NCBI GenBank assembly: GCA_021845945.1 | Contig: JAJZRD010000067.1 | Location: 1 to 15,670 of the forward strand | Length of the DNA: 15,670 nt | Direction: 5' to 3' | Source: Chloroflexota bacterium | GTDB taxonomy: Bacteria > Chloroflexota > UBA6077 | Shown here: one piece after another, positions 13,787 to 15,670 of the stretch | How the letters are laid out: each line of letters opens with the position of its first letter | Position numbering within the stretch: position 1 is the first letter of the stretch | Translations under genes and position numbers: made by a program | Notes under the pieces: model-generated | What the model was told of the DNA's origin: nothing | Seen by the model: the letters and a program-made list of their open reading frames with translations, nothing else | Database searches by the model: none

Positions 13787-14102
13787 CCGAAGAATGATGT
13801 GCCGAACGGCTGCGTCCCGCTCGACGCCGTGCCGCTCATCGCGGACGGGCGATCTCCGGAGGCTTCACCAACGCCGCCGAGAGCGGTTTCGAGGTGGCGG
13901 GTAGCCACGGCGGAACGCCTGGCCCTACCTTTCACTCGAGTCCTCTGGAACATCCCGGTGGCGCAATACTTGCTGCACATCCCCGTGTCTCTTTCCTACC
14001 CGCCGACCCATCGGAGGCCACCGGGTCGGCGACCAGATGGAGGGAGCCTGACGCTCACGACCCCATGAAAGGGCGCGCGGTCCACATCGGAAAGATGGCT
14101 CG
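13787..14102 (+). other. Intergenic region between MarR and PAS kinase genes
   Basis: About 316 bp without a convincing gene. It contains a 9-bp stem CGCCGACCC (14001-14009) with GGGTCGGCG (14023-14031) over a 13-nt loop, with no T tract, which may end the MarR transcript. A 13-codon frame from ATG 14065 ([13 protein letters not shown]) overlaps the kinase start by ATGA and could be a small coupling peptide. No clear promoter was seen. Confidence 0.35.
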
Positions 14103-15173
14103 ATGAAGGACGAATACCCTTTTGCCAACTACCCGCGGCTGCTGCTGGAGTCCACCGACCAGGGCATTTTCGGCGTGGACCTGCGGGGCTGCTGCACCTT
14201 CGTCAATCGCTCTGCAGCAAAGATGCTGGGATACGAGCCCGAGGAGCTGGTGGGCAAGAGGATGCACGACCTGATGCACCACACCCACAAGGACGAGACC
14301 CCCTACCCTGTGTCACGGTGCCCCCTCTTCCGATCCCTTCGGCTGATGCAGGGCATTCGCGTCGACGACGAGCTGTTGTGGCGTCGAGATGGCAGCTGCT
14401 TCCCGGTGGAGTACTCGGCCCATCCCATCATCGACGGAGACGCGGTGAGGGGAGCCGTCGTGACCTTCACCGACATCACCGGACGCCGGCAGGCGGAGCA
14501 GTTCCGGCAGGAGTACCTGGCCCTCATCTCCCACGACCTGCGGGCCCCCCTGACGACGATCCTGGGCCACGCCCAGATAATCCAGCGGCTCCCGAACCTA
14601 CCCCAGCGGGTGCAGAGCAGCGCCGAGGCGATCCACAACAGCGCGAAGCGGATGAATGCCATGATCCAGGACCTGGTGGACACGGATCGCGTGGAGTCCG
14701 GGTCCCTGCAGCTCCGGCGTCTGCCCACCGACTTGCGCTCCTTCATCCACAGCCTGAAGGAGCGGCTCAATCAGTCCGGCCAGGGGGAGCAGATAGCGGC
14801 GGAGCTTCCCGAGGAGCTACCCCCGGTGATGGCCGATCAGATCTGCTTGGATCGCGTCATGACCAACCTGCTCACCAATGCCATCAAGTACTCCCCACCG
14901 GGAAGCGAGGTGCTGGTGAGGGCAGAGGCGGGGGAGGGCGACGTGAGGATCTCGGTAGTCGATCGGGGCACGGGGATAGCCCCCAGAGAGCTGCCCCACA
15001 TCTTCGATCGCTTCTACCGCGCCCAACGAACCAGGAAGGCCGAGGGGTTGGGGCTGGGGCTGCACATCACCAGGATGCTGGTGGAGGCCCACGGCGGGCG
15101 CATATGGGCCGAGAGCGAGGTGGGCAGGGGGAGCAGCTTCAGCTTCACCCTGCCCGTGGCCCTCGGACCGTAA
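14103..15173 (+). CDS. Soluble PAS-domain sensor histidine kinase
   Basis: A 356-residue cytoplasmic kinase with no transmembrane segment or adjacent response regulator, so an orphan. A PAS domain spans about 10-130 ([39 protein letters not shown] type start; [13 protein letters not shown] end). Its middle has [16 protein letters not shown] (59-74) and [12 protein letters not shown]. The dimerisation box [13 protein letters not shown] carries phospho-acceptor His144. The catalytic domain has the N box [13 protein letters not shown] (255-267), the G1 box DRGTGIAP (287-294), FDRFYR and the G2 box EGLGLGLHI (314-322). The ATG at 14103 has a weak GGAAAG site 8 bases upstream and places the PAS domain right at the N-terminus. 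The gene converges on the biotin ligase gene with only 7 bp between the stops. The signal is unknown; a bound ligand, redox state or gas is typical of PAS domains. Confidence 0.95.
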   Translation: MKDEYPFANYPRLLLESTDQGIFGVDLRGCCTFVNRSAAKMLGYEPEELVGKRMHDLMHHTHKDETPYPVSRCPLFRSLRLMQGIRVDDELLWRRDGSCFPVEYSAHPIIDGDAVRGAVVTFTDITGRRQAEQFRQEYLALISHDLRAPLTTILGHAQIIQRLPNLPQRVQSSAEAIHNSAKRMNAMIQDLVDTDRVESGSLQLRRLPTDLRSFIHSLKERLNQSGQGEQIAAELPEELPPVMADQICLDRVMTNLLTNAIKYSPPGSEVLVRAEAGEGDVRISVVDRGTGIAPRELPHIFDRFYRAQRTRKAEGLGLGLHITRMLVEAHGGRIWAESEVGRGSSFSFTLPVALGP

Positions 15174-15180
15174 CCGCCCG

Positions 15181-15670
15181 CTAGATCACCAGGTCGCCGA
15201 CCCGCACGGCCTCGAGGGTGCCGTCGGCCAGCCGAAGCAGCAGCGCCCCGTCCTCGGCCACGTCCTCGAAGGTGCCCTCCAGCTGCTGGTTGCCCTCGGC
15301 AACCACCACCTTCTGGGATCGCCGCCACAGACGCGAGGCCCACCGCTCCCGGGCGACGGGCTCCAACTGGCGAAGATCCAGGGCCAGAAGGGCGTCCAGG
15401 TGGAGCAGGATCTCGTACAGCAGCCGCTGCCGTGAGAGCTGCAGGCCCGTTTCCCGCAGCAGACTGGTGGCGTTGTCGGGGACACCGGGAACCGTGGAGG
15501 GATCGAGGTTCACGTTGATTCCCATCCCCACCACGGCGAAGGGATGGCCCGGCGACCAGTTCACCTCCGTCAGCACACCCCCCAGCTTCCTGCCGTTCAC
15601 CATCAGGTCGTTGGGCCACTTGATCTCGGCTCGAAGGGGGGCCAGCTTCTCGATGGCCTCGCAGGCTGCG
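15181..15670 (-). CDS. birA: Biotin-[acetyl-CoA-carboxylase] ligase, C-terminal part (runs off the window)
   Basis: BirA activates biotin to biotinyl-AMP and attaches it to the carrier lysine of biotin enzymes such as acetyl-CoA carboxylase. About 162 codons of the 3' end are present. The catalytic core shows KWPNDLMVNGRKLGGVLTE, with the conserved Lys that binds biotinyl-AMP, followed by VVGMGINVN. The C-terminal small SH3-like domain (WRRSQKVVVAEG...GTFEDVAEDGALLLRLADGTLEAVRVGDLVI) is complete to the TAG stop. The N-terminal part lies outside the window, so it cannot be said whether it carries the DNA-binding repressor domain. Confidence 0.96.
   Translation of the reverse strand, partial: AACEAIEKLAPLRAEIKWPNDLMVNGRKLGGVLTEVNWSPGHPFAVVGMGINVNLDPSTVPGVPDNATSLLRETGLQLSRQRLLYEILLHLDALLALDLRQLEPVARERWASRLWRRSQKVVVAEGNQQLEGTFEDVAEDGALLLRLADGTLEAVRVGDLVI

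Noticed and set aside
13799..14068. An 89-codon plus-strand frame after the MarR gene
   Set aside because: No ribosome site, no domain, and a composition like noncoding DNA.

Overview
This window looks like chromosomal DNA from a high-GC bacterium. Start codons are a mix of ATG, GTG and TTG behind good Shine-Dalgarno sites, and many genes overlap by a few bases. The gene mix (small PurL plus separate PurQ, a clostridial/Bacillus-type Fe-S PurF, a DUF4388 protein, PepSY plus two-component genes) and several families of GC-rich dispersed repeats suggest an environmental lineage such as Chloroflexota. That placement is an inference and is not proven by any single gene.

Layout. Positions 1-4220 hold a minus-strand membrane/metal-stress-like block, in transcription order: a possible response-regulator site (4199-4220), a structured leader (about 4166-4045), a secreted PepSY protein (3946-3449), a terminator hairpin, an OmpR-type response regulator (3212-2538) and its sensor kinase (2541-1084), then the N-terminal third or so of a heavy-metal P-type ATPase running off the left edge (886-1).

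Positions 4383-13103 hold a minus-strand purine operon: purQ, purL, purF, purM, purN, a DUF4388 gene and purH, ending at a GC-rich hairpin. It supplies most of the steps from PRPP to IMP. purS, which PurL/PurQ normally need, is not in the window. Divergent from purQ is a MarR-type regulator (13247-13786) with a clear sigma-70-like promoter and a palindrome at its expected start site. A soluble PAS histidine kinase (14103-15173) follows, and converges on the 3' part of a biotin-protein ligase gene (15670-15181).

The most unusual signal is that the purine operon has been entered several times by short GC-rich dispersed repeats that sit in frame inside essential enzymes. There is one repeat near the N-terminus of PurM, a composite block of about 50 residues inside PurM, a repeat-derived C-terminal tail on PurQ, a short repeat tract near the C-terminus of PurL, and a repeat that supplies the start of PurN. 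One 40-bp repeat occurs identically in purM and purQ but is read in different frames. The second notable signal is the PepSY leader, which can form two mutually exclusive folds downstream of a perfect 11-bp direct repeat.
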